Assembly (NCBI RefSeq): GCF_026210795.1
Contig: NC_089429.1
Span: 310,001-374,000 of the forward strand
Reading direction: 5' to 3'
Length of the DNA stretch: 64,000 bases
DNA from: Rhizophagus irregularis
Taxonomy: Eukaryota > Glomeromycota > Glomeromycetes > Glomerales > Glomeraceae
Shown: positions 1 through 11,440 of the stretch, in pieces
How the letters are laid out: every line of letters starts with the position of its first letter
How positions within the stretch are numbered: the first letter of the stretch is position 1
Position numbers and translations under genes: made by a program
Notes under the pieces: model-generated
Seen by the model: the letters and a program-made list of their open reading frames with translations, nothing else
Told to the model about the DNA's origin: nothing
Database searches by the model: none

Positions 1-69
1 AAAGCTGCAGCATCCGACCAGGATGCTGAAATGGACGATGAAAACGTTTCCGACAATGAAAGCGGGTGA
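1..69 (+). CDS. 3' end of an unidentified gene (acidic tail)
   Basis: The window opens inside a reading frame that ends at TGA 67-69. The 22 visible codons are rich in Asp, Glu, Ser and Asn, an acidic hydrophilic C-terminus. No domain is visible and the family cannot be named. GC-richer codons than the following sequence support coding. An AT-rich 3' region follows directly. Confidence 0.55.
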   Translation, partial: KAAASDQDAEMDDENVSDNESG

Positions 70-2110
70 ATACCGGGTACGATAACACATGAACTTGTAA
101 AAATTTGATTTCATTATAATATCACTAATATCACTATATCACTATATAGCCGTAATTTGTGATGCTTATAGAGACAGAATCTATATTATGACTTGTTGGT
201 AAATATTGAAATATATAAATTTATACCTATGTACGATATTCTATAAATAATTGAGCTATAGACGCGTCACAATATTGTAAAAATCGAAAGTATAGTTAAA
301 CTGATTTCTTTTAAATTTCATTGATTTGGATAAATATTTCATTTTTCTTTATGGACAAATATTTTATAAAAAAAAGCCTTGGTTGCAAAGCCACTAATCA
401 ACTGCTAAGCCATTGTTGTCGCAGAAAATTTGTTGTTTACAAATCGGAAAGGGAAGGTAAATCATGACTTTTTAATTTTTACCGGAATTAAAATGGCTAA
501 TCTAATAAACCTAAAAAAAGTGTTCTTTGTTTAAAAAAATGTTTTTGATGTTTACATTAAAAAAAAAAAAATTAGCAAATAAAAATTTCCATCTTTATAA
601 TAATAATTTCCGATTTCCGAGTTCAATTCATATTGCTAATAAAATAAAATAATATTTATTGAGTAGCTTTACAATCAAATAATTTATTAGATAATAATTA
701 TCTTGTAATAAAATAATTTGATAATATTACTTATTTTTACTTAATAATTTGAAAATAAATGTTTTGAATATGTGGGGTTATATTATTATTTATTATTATT
801 AAATTCTTAAAAAAAAATGAAATTTTACTTAATTTTTAATGATTTTGCAAGTTTTACCCTAAAATGAAAAATATTTTATATTTTAATATTACTTTTTTTT
901 GAATAATCTATTGATTTATATTCAAAAGTATATATTGTATAAATTTTAAGACCTTTAATTAATATTTTTATCTGAAGTGATTTGCTAATTATTTGCAAAA
1001 TATTAAGCTTTATAATAATTATTTTTTAAATATTTAAATATAAATTTGATTTGGTCAAAAATTGATGTATTTACCTGCTTTAATTACTATATAAATTACA
1101 ATTGATTTTTTAAAAAATAAAACTAATTAATTATAAAAAAATTTTGGAAATAAAAATAAAAAAAATGATAATTTTATAGGATAATTCAAATTATTTTAGA
1201 ATTTTAGTATAAATATAAATATTTATGTTAAAAAGTATAATTTTATATCAAAAAAATTAATTAACTTTAATATTGTATTAATTAAATAAACTAAAATAAG
1301 TACTTTTTAACTAATATTATAATATAAAAAGATTATCTATTATCTTATTAAATAAAATATCTAAACTTGAAAATTTTTAAAAAAGTTATTTTATATTATT
1401 TATAGAATAATAATCTGACAAAAACTTTATTTTTTAGAAGTTTATTATAATTTTATATTAATATTATTAATTTATATAAATTTAAACTGTAAATTTATTA
1501 TATATTCTAATATTTTATAAATTTTATACAAATTTTTATATAAAACTGCAATATAATTATTAAATTTATAAATAAATAATTATATTATTACTTAGTAATA
1601 AAAAAATTTACATATATTATATAATTATTAAAGTAGTAATTTGAAAAAAAACTTTCTTGTATTTATAAAGAAAAAAAATATTACCAAAAAGAAAATAATA
1701 ATAAAAATTTATAATATATATGATTAAAGGTAGGTTTCAATAAAAATGTCAATCTGGTTATCTAGTTAAATTACATGATTTATATTAGTAAAATTTATTT
1801 ATATTTTTTGTGAAATGGTATTGCTAAAAAGAAAATGATTTGCATACTATATGTAATCAAATAAATAATAGATTAAATGGATAATTAGATCTTATTTCTA
1901 TATATATAATAATTACATATATATATATATATAAAGATCAATCAAAAGAATCAAGCATATAATTGAAAAATTTTTGAATCCTATTAGAAGAAAACGTATT
2001 ACAGTGGGACATATTGCATATCTTATTAATCATGTTCTTATCCCAAGAGTGGTATATGTGGCCTAATTAATGACATTATCAGAAAATGAATGGAATCTTT
2101 TGTTTACTCC
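70..2110. other. AT-rich intergenic sequence
   Basis: No open frame of note on either strand. The sequence is almost pure A/T with homopolymer runs and a short TA microsatellite near 1905-1935. It probably holds the 3' UTR of the first gene at its left edge. I see no recognisable element. Confidence 0.6.
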
Positions 2111-2634
2111 ACATCAGGAAATTTGTTTAGGCATAATTTAGTGTAATATTTCGAAGGTGGTGTAAAATTTCGAAATATTACACTAAAAACGTAATATTAC
2201 AAAAGTTTACGCTCTTAAATTTGAATAATTATAGTAATTTAAGAATATCTCGCTATCTACTGATCCAATCAAGACGATCTATAGCTCATTGGAATCAGCT
2301 CATCAAGACGAATCGAATGGTAGTAAAATCTTATCTTTACGTTCGATAGATGATTTTCTATTAATTTAAAACTTTACTGCATACTATAGAGCGTTCTATC
2401 AACTGTAGAAATGCGATTTTACTACCATTCGATCCGTCTTGATGAGCTGATTCCAATGAGCTATAGATCGTCTTGATTGGATCAGTAGATAGCGAGATAT
2501 TCTTAAATTACTATAATTATTCAAATTTAAGAGCGTAAACTTTTGTAATATTACGTTTTTAGTGTAATATTTCGAAATTTTACACCACCTTCGAAATATT
2601 ACACTAAATTATGCCTAAACAAATTTCCTGATGT
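2111..2634. mobile_element. 524-bp foldback (palindromic) element
   Basis: Two 220-bp arms (2111-2330 and 2415-2634) are near-perfect inverted copies around an 84-bp spacer. The outer end reads ACATCAGGAAATTTG and its complement. Each arm contains a nested inverted repeat, TTTAGTGTAATATTTCGAA facing its complement over a 13-bp gap. The inner arm ends carry the motif AAGACGAATCGAATGG that recurs at 34.7-35.3 kb. No ORF and no clear target duplication, so the superfamily is unknown. The arms are so similar that insertion or gene conversion must be fairly recent. Confidence 0.85.
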
Positions 2635-3768
2635 AGTTAGTATATTATATGAAATTATAAACAATATATTATTATTAGTCAAATTTTTTTACTAATTACT
2701 TAGATATTTATCAGTTGATAGTAAAATAAAACCATTTTACAGTTCTAATAATTCATCTACTATCAGTATAAAATAATAATTGATTTAATACAATTTTACA
2801 TAATATAACTTTAACAACAGATCTAATATTAGTATATTTTTTTTTAAACCTTATTTTATTACAGAGTAAATTGTAAATAATTCCACATATTTCAAATAAG
2901 ATAGATATACTTTATATCATCTTACTGATCATTTATTGATCATATAATAACAATTTATTATCAAAAATGATGAATTTCTTTATAGGATAGTAATATAGAG
3001 TATTTTTTTTAAGTGATCTTCATATAGTAAAATATTTAAAAAAAATTTTGTAATACTAATTTTAGTATAATATAAGCTTTTGTAATATTTAATATATAAA
3101 AAAAGACTTATATAATTAAAAAGCTATAATTTTAACTTTATATTTTTTGACTTAAAATATTCTTTTTATTTAAAATTTTTAGTTTGAAACTTTTATATAA
3201 AGTTTTAAAACTTTTGCAAATGTTTATTTATTTCTGGTAAATGTAAAATAAAGAATATTGTTGGTTTTCATTTTATTGGTTTAATTTTGAGTCAATAATA
3301 GCCAAAACAGAACTAGGACCCTAAGCTATATATATAGAGGTAAGGTGCAGCTAAAAAAAAATTACTATTAGCTCTATGCATTTTTTCAGGGCCGGAATTA
3401 TGATAATGCCAGTCAGCGTCTAAAAAAGGAAATAAAATTCAGGCGGAATTATCTATAAAAGAAAAGATTTACATGATTATTTTAGTCAATTCTACACAAA
3501 CCCTTACCCTACATTTTTATGTATAGCTCAGGGTTCTAGAACCTTACTTACTTATAATAAAAGTTATCATAAAAAATTATCCCTTTTTTTAGAAAGTTTT
3601 GAATAAGCATATAATGTGTTGAATAACACTATGTGTTGCTTAACACTTTTTGGTGTTAAGCAATTATATATACTACTTAAATTATTTTAGAATGCCATAA
3701 TTATAATTTGAAATGCTGTAATTTATTTAGTTTATATGTAATTTACTATAGGCAATTTCTATTTGTAG
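2635..3768. other. AT-rich spacer with two element relics
   Basis: No gene seen. 3593-3660 resembles the left end of the 14228-19223 element (AGTTTTGAATAAGC, then GTGTTGA/TCAACAC-like subterminal repeats). 3667-3750 is a copy of the complement of about 4249-4345, a piece of the neighbouring palindrome. A GGCCGGAATTAT motif lies at 3390. Confidence 0.5.
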
Positions 3769-4135
3769 GCGGGGTGTTTTGAGCACAGGTCGTATGATTA
3801 TTGCCATTTTGACTAATAGTATAAACTTCAAAATTAGTAGATAAATGGATTTTTGCCTGCTCTATAAGTTTATCTAAGGAATCAAAGGTGCTTTTGAATG
3901 TCAGTTTTGACTTTACCTATAAATAATTGATTTTGCCGATCGCTCTTGAAAAAATTTAGGAAATGATCGGCAAAGACAGTTTTTTATATATTAGTCAAAA
4001 ACGGCATTCAAAACCCCTTTCGATGCCTTAAGTAAACTTGCAGAGCAGTTAAAAATACATATATTGCATAAAAAAGTAAAAGGGTGTGACATTGGTGTCA
4101 TTATATTTCACATGACCCGTGTTCAAACACCCCGC
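3769..4135. mobile_element. 367-bp foldback element
   Basis: The ends GCGGGGTGTTTTGAGCAC and its diverged complement (4108-4135) are inverted, and the match continues inward (CTGCTCTATAAGTTTATCTAAGG against its complement near 4010-4050, with mismatches). The whole interval is one imperfect palindrome centred near 3950. No ORF and no clear target duplication. It seems to sit inside or beside a copy of the next palindrome. Confidence 0.75.
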
Positions 4136-4159
4136 GTAAACTTTTGAAATTTTCTTTAC

Positions 4160-4725
4160 TATATATACCACCCAAATTATTTTGGGCTGCCATAATTATA
4201 AGTAAAATCCTAAATTCAATTATGACATTTCAAATTATTTTGGCACTTTACATAGTAAATTATATATAAACTGAATGAATTATGGCATTCCAAATTATAA
4301 TTATGGCATCCCAAAATAATTTGGATAGCATGTATATAATTTAGGCCGCACCAATTCAATGTTTCGTTTAACATAACCCCCCCCCCCTGTTTTTGGATTT
4401 TTTATGTAAAAAAAATACATGTAATTTAGGCCAGAATTAGACAAATCTTTAAGTTTTAGCCGGAATTATCATCCAAAATTTTTGCTCACTCTTTTGGTCA
4501 AAATTTTGGCTAAAATTAATGGTAATTCTGGCCATGTATTTTATTTTATGTATTATTTTTTGTTTCCCCCCCCCCCTAGATTGGGACCCCTATGTTATGT
4601 TAAACAAAGAATTGGCTTGGAGCGGCCTTACTATGTAAAATACTAAAATAATTTGGGATACCGTAATTGAATTTGGAATTTTACTTATAATTATGGCAAT
4701 CCAAAATAATTTGGGCAACATGTAT
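4160..4725. mobile_element. ~565-bp foldback element with TA flanks
   Basis: About 85 bp at each end (4171-4257 and 4627-4711) are inverted copies, recognisable by CCCAAATTATTTTGG and TTATAATTATGGC. Pairing continues inward through GGCCGC...GTTTAACATAA (4343-4376 against 4592-4627) and GGCCAGAATTA (4429 against 4530). Runs of 11 C at 4377-4387 and 4566-4576 lie in the same orientation, so they break the palindrome. TATA/TATAT borders would fit a TA target duplication, but the exact ends are uncertain. Confidence 0.75.
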
Positions 4726-5316
4726 ATGAATAATAAACCTTTTGACTTTTGTTAATTGATGCCATTTGAAAATATGTAAAACAATACAAATTTAAGCATA
4801 AAGCAACACATACAGTATAGTAAAATGATACTATTTAATAACATATAATACAATATATTTTAAGTATAAAAAAATGCATAAATTAATATAATTTTTAATT
4901 ATTGTATTATTATTTTATATTATTACTATTTTTTTTTTTTTTTAAAAAAACTTTATTATAGATGCGATCGTGTCTTATTATAATCACGCTTACTTACATA
5001 TATAAACTTACAAATATAAGATAAACAAATACATATAAGAATTAAGCATTATGAAACAGAAAGCACTTTTCATAAAGAACAAGTCGATCTGTCACCTAAA
5101 CGATCACATCATTGTTAAAAACTATGATGCAACCTCAAATTCAAAGGTGACTGTCATGATTTACCTAAAAATTTGCCCAATGACCACCTCGATGAAATGC
5201 CAAATCATTCCATTTATTCCAATTACTTTCTAACATATTACAGTCAACATCTTTGGCACCCACATCAGTGCATTTTTTACTATGTGACTTAGCTTTTTTA
5301 TCTTTACCGCTAATAT
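4726..5316. other. AT-rich spacer
   Basis: Low-complexity sequence with poly(T) at 4930-4945. A 60-codon open frame at 5051-5233 starts with ATG but shows no domain or splice context, and I do not call it a gene. Confidence 0.5.
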
Positions 5317-5324
5317 GGCATCGC

Positions 5325-5568
5325 TAAGGTTGCTTGTCTAAACCTCTTCAAAATCCTACGATTAGTTTCGTCAAAATTTTACTATAGATTTATTATAGTT
5401 TCGGCAGAGTTTCGGCAGTTTCGGCATTTATAATAAGTTTCGGCAGTTTCGCCTTTCTCCAAAGTTTCGCCAGTTTTTTAATATAACTTCAATATAGTTT
5501 CAGCAGAATTTCGCTTTTCGGCGAAACGCCATCTTGCCTAAACCCCTAGGTTTCGGCAAGCAACCTTA
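5325..5568. mobile_element. 244-bp hAT-type MITE
   Basis: Terminal repeats TAAGGTTGCTTG / CAAGCAACCTTA flank the interval. The 8 bp outside each end are identical (GGCATCGC at 5317-5324 and 5569-5576). An 8-bp target duplication is the hallmark of hAT elements. The interior is a degenerate tandem run of GTTTCGGCA / TTTCGCC-like words and has no ORF. The perfect duplication suggests a recent insertion. Confidence 0.9.
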
Positions 5569-5576
5569 GGCATCGC

Positions 5577-5901
5577 TTTTCTTCCTTTATCTACACATTA
5601 TTAATAACATGCATGTATAATTCTTTCTTTATTAATAAAAGCTGTATGTACATACTATCGAATACAGAATGATGAATAAACGAAAAGAAAAATTTCTAAA
5701 TAATTCGTTAAAACTACTAAAAGAAGTTTATATATTTTTCTTTCAAACATAGTTTGCCATATATAAATATAATCAAATATAGAATGGTGTAAACACTATA
5801 ACAAAATTCAATAGATAAATTATCTATATATTTTTCTTTCTAACTAAATAGTTCTATGTAAATATTATCAAATAGGGAATGTTATTTTATATTATTACTA
5901 T
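5577..5901. other. AT-rich spacer
   Basis: Between the MITE and the hAT element. A motif of the type TTTTTCTTTCTAACTAAATAGTT recurs two or three times with drift. No gene seen. Confidence 0.4.
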
Positions 5902-5909
5902 AACTAATA

Positions 5910-8177
5910 TAGGGTGTTCAGGATAAAGCGATCACACTTTTTTCGCATTTTTTGCCATTTTTTTCACATTTTTGGTGTGACCACATTTTTTGGCAAAATT
6001 TCACATTTTTCACACTTTCTGCAGTAAATTAGATTTGATTGGCTGTAGATCTTATAAATCGATCTATTTTTTTTTCGTACAATATAATCAACTTTTTACA
6101 AAGATGGTTAGCGCTCATGTACATTTATCTCAAAGTTCCATATATCGAGAAAATTATATTCTTCAAGGCAGTATATTGTGGTGTCGATTTTGTAATATAA
6201 AAGTTGACCATAAAATAAAATCCATTATCGATAAACATCTTCAAACTTTAAAACATGAAAATAATAAAAAAAATGCAAATAATTCTAATCATTTAATTCA
6301 AAGAACCATACCTTCATTAACTGGAAATACTTTGAATGAAAAAGAAAAAATTAATATTGAAGTTGTTGAAGCATTCACTTTTACAGATATTCCATTAGAA
6401 AAGATTGAAAAACTCAAACCATTTTTGATGAAATATTGTAAAAATGGTATGTAATTTTTTAATTTATGTAATATTTTAATTTAATAATTAATTAATGAAT
6501 TAATTATATTTTTAGGAGGGTTAATTACTAGAGCAAATCAGCTTCGTGAGAAATATCTTCCATTATCATATGAAATAGAACTTCAGAACTTAAAGAATAG
6601 TATTATTGATAAGATTATTTGTATAACAATTGACGAAACAACAGATCATTGTGGTCGTCATGCTGTTAATCTTTTATTTAGTTTTGATAATCAAACTAAA
6701 TTGGCCGGGACTGAATTTTTATCTATTGTAAATGCTTCATCTATTTCCCAATTTGTCATGGATACACTTCATTTTTACAAAATTCCTTACAAAAATATTA
6801 TTTTTTTTATATCTGATAATGCTTCTTATATGAAATTGGCATATTCACATTTATCTCCTTTTTTACCAAGAATGAAACATAATTGCTTAGCACATATTCT
6901 TAATTTGATTGGGTTAAACATGGGTTGATTTTAAAAAATTTGAATTAGTTAATAGATTGGTTGCGAATTTTAAAACAATATTTGTTTATAATTCACAAAG
7001 AAAAATTGTTAAGGAACATTATCAGCGAAATAATATCAATCTCCTACTTTAGCACCATTACCAGTAAAGACACGATGGAATTCATGATTCTCATTTTTAC
7101 ATTGGATTAAACCTTTATATCCTTATGTTATTACATTTATTAATGCAAAATATTCTATTAATCATGATTCAAAAGCTATTCAATACCTTAATACTTTTTG
7201 TCAACACCAAAATCATATTTTATATATTAGAATTTTTATTTGTTTTATTACATATAATTGTGGCAGGTAAGAGAAAATTATCAAAGTAATTATACAATTG
7301 ATAATGTTACTAATCATTTATTGAATTTAATTAGATTGGTTAATGATTTGGAATTCTTTAAAATACGAAATAAAGCAATAGCTTTATTTGTTTATTCAAG
7401 AATAGTTGGCCTTCAAGCTTTTCTTTCATCAGGAAGAAGCACTCCTCCAATTTCAAATGAATTAAATCAAATATTAGCTGAAGCAAATTGTAATGAGGAA
7501 TCATTTGCCATGATATTTTCTCAGGCTTTTTCTTTGGCATATGAAAAATGCGAAAAACACTTATCTCATCATCTAGCTTTATCATTATTTAGAGCAAAAC
7601 AATGCTTTGATCCAAGATTTATTCAATCTAATATAGCACATCATAATATGACAGATTATGGAATTATTGAAGTACTTCATTCTCCTACTGATAATTTAAT
7701 TCAAGAATGGGCTATTTATTGTGGGCTTAATGAATCAGTTGAGGAATTAATAGATTTAGATGTATATTGGCGAGGTAAAACACATTTATTACTAGAACTT
7801 AGTGCTTTAGCTTTAGTATATATTTGGTTACCAGTATCTGGGGTAGATGTTAAACGTAGTTTTTCTAGCTATAAAAGCATTTTATCAGATAAAAGGATTG
7901 CACTTAAAGAAGAAAGTATTCAGATGCTCAATTTTCTTTATTTTAATTTAGGTGGTAATGTTAATTATGATTTATTAGATAGCGAATAATTAAATTTACT
8001 GTATATGTTAATAAATAAAATAAATAAAATAATAAAATTTGCGCTATTATAATATTATTAACTCCGGCCAAAATTACACTAAATCTGGCCAGAATTAAAA
8101 TCACACCAAATCACACTTTTTGTCTAAATCACACCATACTTTTTGGGTCATCGTACCATGAAATCCTGGATATCCTA
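5910..8177 (+). mobile_element. 2.27-kb decayed hAT transposon
   Basis: Imperfect terminal repeats TAGGGTGTTCAGGAT / ATCCTGGATATCCTA are flanked by an identical 8-bp duplication AACTAATA (5902-5909 and 8178-8185). Subterminal sequence at both ends is rich in CACACTTTTT/TCACACCA words, likely transposase-binding repeats. The interior holds one broken transposase gene on the + strand. Structure and TSD length define hAT (seen plus family knowledge). Confidence 0.92.
6104..7989 (+). pseudogene. hAT transposase, broken
   Basis: A start at 6104 opens an exon to 6446 with a BED-like finger (WCRFC, then His residues). A GT-AG intron (6447-6515) leads in phase to the RNase H-like catalytic core: TIDETTDH (first Asp), FISDNASYM (second Asp) and HNCLAHILNL. 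The frame breaks near 6920 (stop 6926-6928, with continuation in another frame). A TGG-to-TGA type stop lies at 7085-7087. The final part, about 7265-7989, reads through to the hAT C-terminal dimerisation region (SGVDVKRSFSSYKSILSDKR). At least two lesions, so no active enzyme is expected. The intact end repeats could still be mobilised by a related transposase. Confidence 0.88.
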
Positions 8178-8339
8178 AACTAATATAAATTTTATATAAA
8201 ATTAATAAAATAAAATAAAAAATTTATTTAATAAAATTTCATATAAAGAGTTATTCAAAAATTTATAAAATAAAAATGAATTATTAATAAATGTTTTATT
8301 ATATATGTTTTATTATATATATTGAATTCTCTTTAGTCG

Positions 8340-9145
8340 TATCATCTCAAAGAGAATTTCTATAAAAAATAATCAAAAAAAAACATTAATAAATATTTCC
8401 TGAAAAAAAATTAAAAAAAGGTAAGTTTTCTAATGAACAAAACTTACCAATTCAAGTTTTTGGCCAATTCAAAACTTCTGAAAAGAAAAAAAAAATGTCA
8501 GTAAATATTATTTCCTAATTTAAAAAATAAAAAAAATGGAAATTTCATGATAAAATATATAAAACTTACTATTTTTCCAATATTTTAAATTTCAGAAGTT
8601 GGCTGCTTACAAAAAAGAAAGGAAATATTAGTAAATATATTTTAAAAAAAAGTTAAAAAAAAATAAAGTTTCACAATAGATGTTGTAAAACTCATCATTA
8701 TATCTGAAGTTTGATATCTACAAAAAGAAAAAAAAAAGAAATGTTAGTATTGTTTTTTTAACAATAAAAAATTAAAGTTTCACAACAGATGATTTTAAAG
8801 TTTTATCTTTAAAATTCCATTTAGAAAATGTTTAGGAATCTGCAGATCTAAAAAAAAAAAAATGAAACATTAGTCACATTTAGTTAAAATAAATTAAAGA
8901 AAAATTATTTTAAAAATTTCATTTACCTTCAAAATTCTATCTATTAATTATTTAAGAAGCTGCAGACTTAAAAAAAATAAAAAATTAAAACATTAGATAT
9001 GTTTTATTAAAAACAAACAATTAAAAAAATTTTGAAGTTTACCTTCAAAAGTCTGTTTCATATAAGAATGGATCTGCAAATAATTTTCAAATTCTGCAAT
9101 ATTGCAGATTTTGGAGTTGAATTGCGGTTAGTAGCCCGCAATTCT
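8340..9145 (-). repeat. Decayed cassette array (CpG-poor copy)
   Basis: About six units of 110-140 bp. On the minus strand each reads T-rich tract, AG, a 22-41-nt segment, then GTAAGTTT or a decayed form. Segments lie near 8446-8479, 8570-8610, 8690-8722, 8807-8848, 8935-8970 and 9035-9070. The one at 8807-8848 is clearly homologous to the cassette at 17116-17169, with C-to-T and G-to-A differences, many at former CpG. Here AACATT/AAATATTT replace AACGTT/AAACGTTT of the 15.7-18.4 kb array. No continuous ORF. Confidence 0.7.
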
Positions 9146-9174
9146 TGCTGACCATAACTGTCAGTTTCATACAT

Positions 9175-9945
9175 TTATAAAAACGCTGGAACTATAGGTT
9201 CCGGCATTTCCTTTTAATTTTTTACGCTTTTTTTTTTTTAAAAACCACGCAAGAACTATGGGTTCTGGTATTTTCTTTGATTTTTTTTTACATAAAAATA
9301 CTAATACTATAGGTTCTGGCATTTTCTTTTGATTTTTTTTACATAAAAATGCCAGAATTATGGTTCCAGCGTTTTTTTGATTTTTTTTATATAAAAATGC
9401 CGGAACTATAGTTTCAGCGTTTTTTTTTGATTTTTTTTTACATAAAAACGCCAGAACTATGGTTCCAGCGTTTTCATTTGATTTTTTTTACATAAAAACG
9501 CCAGAACTATAGTTTTGGCATTTTTTTAATTTTTTTTTATGTAAAAACGCTGGAACTATAGGTTCTGGCATTTTTTTAATTATTTTTTATATAAAAATGC
9601 CAGGATAATAGGTTCTAGCATTTTTTTTTAATTTTTTTTTATATAACAATGCCAGAACTATAAATCTCGATGTTTTTATAAATTTTTTATATAAAAATGC
9701 TGGAACTATAAATTCCAACATTTTTTTTAGACTTTTTTTTATTAAAAATGCCAGAACTATTAGTTCTGGCATTTCAATTTTTATTTTTTTATATAAAAAT
9801 GCCAGAACTATTGATTTCGGCATTTTTTTTTAATTTTTATAAAAATGCTGGAACTATTATTTCTGGCATTTTTTTTATTTTTTTATTAAAATTGCCGGAA
9901 CTATTAGTTCTGGCATTTTTTTTTGCGGTTATAATAAGAGAAAAT
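9175..9945. repeat. Tandem array of ~15 hairpin units
   Basis: Units of roughly 46-66 bp, each ACATAAAAA, then a short palindrome of the type GCCAGAACTATAGTTCTGGC, then T-rich filler. About 15 copies can be counted. The stem varies between units (GCCGGAAC, GCTGGAAC, GCCAGAAC), sometimes with a matching change on the other side. Spacers are all T-rich on this strand. No ORF: the short frames here are by-products of the repeat. Origin unknown. Confidence 0.85.
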
Positions 9946-10124
9946 ACTGTTTCTGGTAGTTTTTCCAATTACCGATCTATCTTTTTCTAAAAAAATAAAA
10001 TCATTTTTTTTTCAAATTTTATTAATGAAAAATGATTTTTTTTTTATGATTAATAATAAGAGAAATATATTTTTTAGTAGTTAAATAAAAAAAATTATAC
10101 TTCATTAAAAAAAAATTAGTTTTT

Positions 10125-10283
10125 TTTGCAAACATTCTGCAAATCTGAAACTATTTCGCAATCCTGCAAATATTCCGCAATTGAATTTGAATTGTGATAC
10201 TTTGGATATTTGCGGATTTGCAGAATATTTGTAGGATTGCAGATCTGCAGATCTGCAGATTTTAGATTTAAAAATCCGCAATG
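10125..10283. repeat. Palindromic GCAAAT/ATTTGC-rich segment
   Basis: CGCAATCCTGCAAATATTC (about 10159) faces GAATATTTGTAGGATTGC (about 10222), an imperfect inverted repeat, followed by tandem GATCTGCA. Similar TGCAAT/ATTGCA words continue at 10581-10640, so the MITE at 10284 probably landed inside this element. Confidence 0.6.
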
Positions 10284-10580
10284 AGGACCCCGGATATCTC
10301 CAAAACAGGTCATAAGTCACACTTTCGGCAGATTGGCCCATTTTTCAGGGGTTCAAAAAATCGTTTTTTGTAAATATCTCGGCATCCAGTGGTCCAATTT
10401 TGATGAACTTTTTTTTAAATTGTAGAGCTAAATGAGGGCTACAAAATAAAAAAATGTTCATTAAAATTGAATTACTGGATGCTGAGATATTTACAAAAAA
10501 CGATTTTTTGAGCTTTTAGCAAAAAGGGTGTTTTTGGCCAAAAGTCCATTATGACCTTTATATTAGATATCCAGGGTCCT
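10284..10580. mobile_element. 297-bp palindromic hAT-type MITE, copy 1
   Basis: Ends AGGACCCCGGATATCT and GATATCCAGGGTCCT. Flanks CCGCAATG (10276-10283) and CTGCAATG (10581-10588) match at 7 of 8 positions, an 8-bp target duplication. The interior is a near-perfect palindrome with ACGATTTTTTGA and TTTACAAAAAACG words. A second copy of the same length lies inverted at 60005-60301. No coding capacity. Confidence 0.92.
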
Positions 10581-10799
10581 CTGCAATGTTTTGCAATACC
10601 GTAAATTGCAATTATTCTGCAATTACATATTTGTAGCACCATCCTTAGTTTCATATACACATTTTTTGTGAACTTCTAAATAGGTTTACAATTATCTAAA
10701 AGTATTATGCATGCATTATCTACAGAAATACTTTTAACAAATCTTGATTTAAATTGTTTATTGTTAAATGATATACATTCCAATTCTCAAGCCAATACT

Positions 10800-11420
10800 C
10801 TGATTCTACAAAAAGAATAAAGAAGATGTTAACAAACATCTCTTAATAAAAAATTGATTTTAAGTTTTAAAAAGAAAGTGAAACTCTTTAAAACTTACCA
10901 TATCTACTACCATATTTAAGATCTAAAGTCAAATATTATAAAAAAAAATTATAGGAAATATTAATAATGTTTTCTAAAAAAAACTAATTAGAAAAATTTT
11001 TTTTAAAAAATTTTTAAAATAAATGTCTTAAAATTTACCTTTTATTTTCCAAATCAAATATGTTAAGTCTTAAAAAAAAATTATAAGAAGCATTAATTTC
11101 CTAAAAAAAAAATAAAATAATATTTTTTTAAATATTTCAAAATATAGCATCACTTTAAAACTTACCATTTTTAATATTCTGGAATGAAAATAAGCTAAAA
11201 GATCTAAAAAAAAAAGGGAAATGTTAAAAACATTTTTTTATAAAAAAATAAAAATTTTTTTTAAAAGTTTGAAGTAAAATACTTCAAAATTTACCTTTTA
11301 CATTTTTTTGAAAGATCTATAAAAAATATAAAGAAAATGTTAAAATCGTTTTTTTATAAAAAAAAAATTTTTGTTTCAAAGTAAAATACTTTAAAATTTA
11401 TCTTTTGCATTTCCCATTTT
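10800..11420 (-). repeat. Decayed cassette array
   Basis: About five units like those at 8340-9145: minus-strand T-rich tract, AG, short segment (ATCTT... in three of them), then GTAAGTTTT or GTAAATTTT. Units lie near 10895-10925, 11035-11075, 11163-11205, 11290-11318 and 11398-11440. CpG is almost absent. It ends shortly before the outer hAT element. Confidence 0.65.
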
Positions 11421-11440
11421 CCAAAAAAAAGCCTATAGTT

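Noticed and set aside
5051-5233. 60-codon frame with ATG
   Set aside because: No domain, no conserved context, surrounded by repeats; length expected by chance.
9175-9945. CRISPR-like regular repeat-spacer pattern
   Set aside because: Eukaryotic context, spacers are T-rich filler rather than unique sequence, and no cas genes.
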